A DNA stretch of 37,766 bases, taken from NCBI GenBank assembly GCA_945276085.1, contig CALYPO010000009.1:1-37766 (forward strand), written 5' to 3'. The notes under the pieces are model-generated. The model did no database searches, was not told the DNA's origin, and was given only the letters and a program-made list of their open reading frames with translations. A program made the translations under genes and the position numbers. This document shows positions 36,763 through 37,766 of the stretch, one piece after another. Source of the stretch: an uncultured Gilliamella sp. Its GTDB lineage: Bacteria > Pseudomonadota > Gammaproteobacteria > Enterobacterales > Orbaceae. The number at the start of each line of letters is the position of its first letter. The stretch's first letter is position 1.

Positions 36763-37529
36763 TTTTTGTCACTAGACCCTCACCTGAGGGTGAACAACTA
36801 ACCCAATTATTAAACCAAGCAAATCTACCTGCGAAGCATTTGCCATTTTTTAAAATTTTACCGGGTCGTGATCTGTTAAATTTACAAGAACAACTCACTA
36901 AACTCCGTCCTCATGATATGGTTATTGTAGTTTCACCACAAGTAAGCTATGTAATAAAGACTTATCTTTGCCGTTTAAACCTCCCCACTAACGTCCGTTA
37001 TTTTGCAATTGGTAAAAAGTCAGCTGACCTTTTTAATCAAATGACAACAGTAAACGTTAATTACCCAGCCCAAGAAAACAGCGAAGGACTTTTAATCAGA
37101 CTGCAGTCAGAAGTAATAGAAAATCATACTGTATTACTATTATGCGGTAATGTCGGCAGGCAACTATTAGCACAAGAACTCATTGGTCGAAAAGCAAAAG
37201 TAATCCCAATTGAATGTTATTGCCGAGAACCAATAATCTATCCAACCGATATCTTATCTCACAACATTGCCGAACAAACTATCATTATTACCAGTTTGGA
37301 ACACTTAAACCAACTTGAACTGTACAGCAATTTAGAGCATAAACAGCTGACCCATCTAATTGTAACAAGTCATAGAATTTTCACTGTTGCCAAGCAGCAT
37401 CTATGGCAAAACGTATTATTAGTAAATGGCGCAAATAATCAAAATATACTCAATGCTGCCATGCAAAACTTTCCCAATTCAAACAAAAATGGTTCTAGTC
37501 ACATAAGTTATCAACATGATGAAAAATAA
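36759..37529 (+). CDS. hemD: Uroporphyrinogen-III synthase
   Basis: HemD cyclises and inverts ring D of hydroxymethylbilane to give uroporphyrinogen III. The family is poorly conserved; this 256-residue protein is placed by its start [30 protein letters not shown], the [12 protein letters not shown] segment, [16 protein letters not shown] and the C-terminal [15 protein letters not shown]. The ATG overlaps the hemC stop (four bases), the usual coupling of hemC-hemD. It is of normal length. Confidence 0.94.
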   Translation: MIFVTRPSPEGEQLTQLLNQANLPAKHLPFFKILPGRDLLNLQEQLTKLRPHDMVIVVSPQVSYVIKTYLCRLNLPTNVRYFAIGKKSADLFNQMTTVNVNYPAQENSEGLLIRLQSEVIENHTVLLLCGNVGRQLLAQELIGRKAKVIPIECYCREPIIYPTDILSHNIAEQTIIITSLEHLNQLELYSNLEHKQLTHLIVTSHRIFTVAKQHLWQNVLLVNGANNQNILNAAMQNFPNSNKNGSSHISYQHDEK

Positions 37530-37608
37530 TAGGAAAAATGAGATAAAAACACCTATAAATTCTTTTAGCAGTACCACTCCTATTAACAAGTTGTGCCAAT
37601 CGTTTTAA
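37516..37608 (+). pseudogene. Possible broken hemX-like start
   Basis: A frame starting ATGATG inside the end of hemD, where hemX begins in many relatives, gives a 30-residue hydrophilic peptide before a TAA at 37606. HemX normally begins with such a hydrophilic segment followed by a membrane helix. Here no in-frame helix follows, so the gene looks truncated or frameshifted. It may also be chance. Confidence 0.3.
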
Positions 37609-37766
37609 GCCGATTGTAAAAATGGCCTTGAGTAACAATAAAACCTATGCACACAGATAGAAACAATTAAATGTAATTATAAAAATCTTACTTCTGACCG
37701 AAATGGTAGTGGTGGTGCCCTTAACACGCCAGAAATTGATGACGAAGATGTGGGCAAAAAAAGGGG
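37530..37766. other. Right-edge region without a clear gene
   Basis: A small hairpin CAATCG/CGATTG is at 37597-37616. A plus-strand frame from 37642 to the edge is open; it would read SDRNGSGGALNTPEIDDED before leaving the window, but no ATG starts it. Another short frame from 37558 to 37662 reads like a lipoprotein signal (LLAVPLLLTSC) but has only ATT as a first codon. The region looks like decayed coding sequence. Confidence 0.35.

Overview
The window is AT-rich chromosomal DNA from a gammaproteobacterium. Its housekeeping proteins (GpmA, YchF, PurM, NifJ, MnmA, PurB, TpiA, GshB) match the lengths and motifs of their enterobacterial counterparts, and several local gene orders (rsmE-gshB-yqgE-ruvX, mnmA-hflD-purB, hemC-hemD) are typical of Enterobacterales and Pasteurellales relatives. 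Low GC together with these proteins suggests an Orbaceae-like gut symbiont (Gilliamella/Frischella type). That placement is inference; no rRNA gene is present to confirm it.

Layout from left to right. Positions 1-287 hold a sequence resembling one type I-F CRISPR repeat at the very edge, an AT-rich leader-like stretch with a minus-strand promoter, and a terminator. A tightly packed minus-strand operon (5329 to 288) encodes a PLP aminotransferase, the methionine importer MetQ-MetN-MetI and an FAD-linked 2-hydroxyacid dehydrogenase. Further minus-strand units follow: ubiX-yhbP, a secreted aldose-epimerase-like protein under a LacI-type operator, tdk, gpmA and nlpD. Plus-strand rsmI, ychF and moeA come next, then a minus-strand group (a small lipoprotein, a half-size EamA transporter, a metallo-beta-lactamase-fold hydrolase and folB). 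A plus-strand cluster rsmE, gshB, GNAT acetyltransferase, yqgE, ruvX ends in a strong terminator. It is followed by purM, a full-length pyruvate:flavodoxin oxidoreductase (nifJ) and a Tat-exported aminotransferase.

The minus strand then carries a DUF2868 membrane protein, a DUF3482 GTPase and the NlpC lipoprotein hydrolase as an overlapping set, and zapB, which is divergent from tpiA. Between tpiA and mnmA sits a divergent pair, a Ner/SfsB-like DNA-binding protein and an S24-type phage repressor, sharing a palindromic operator. This looks like the immunity switch of a Mu-like phage without the phage. The window closes with mnmA-hflD, purB, hemC-hemD and an apparently broken start of a hemX-like gene.

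Most of the window is core metabolism: methionine uptake, flavin prenylation, glycolysis (gpmA, tpiA), glutathione, folate, molybdopterin, purine and heme synthesis, fermentative pyruvate oxidation, and envelope or cell-division functions (nlpD, nlpC, zapB). The parts least explained by known systems are the methionine/hydroxyacid operon, the GTPase-membrane protein-NlpC operon, the exported aminotransferase, the orphan phage switch and the CRISPR-like left edge.
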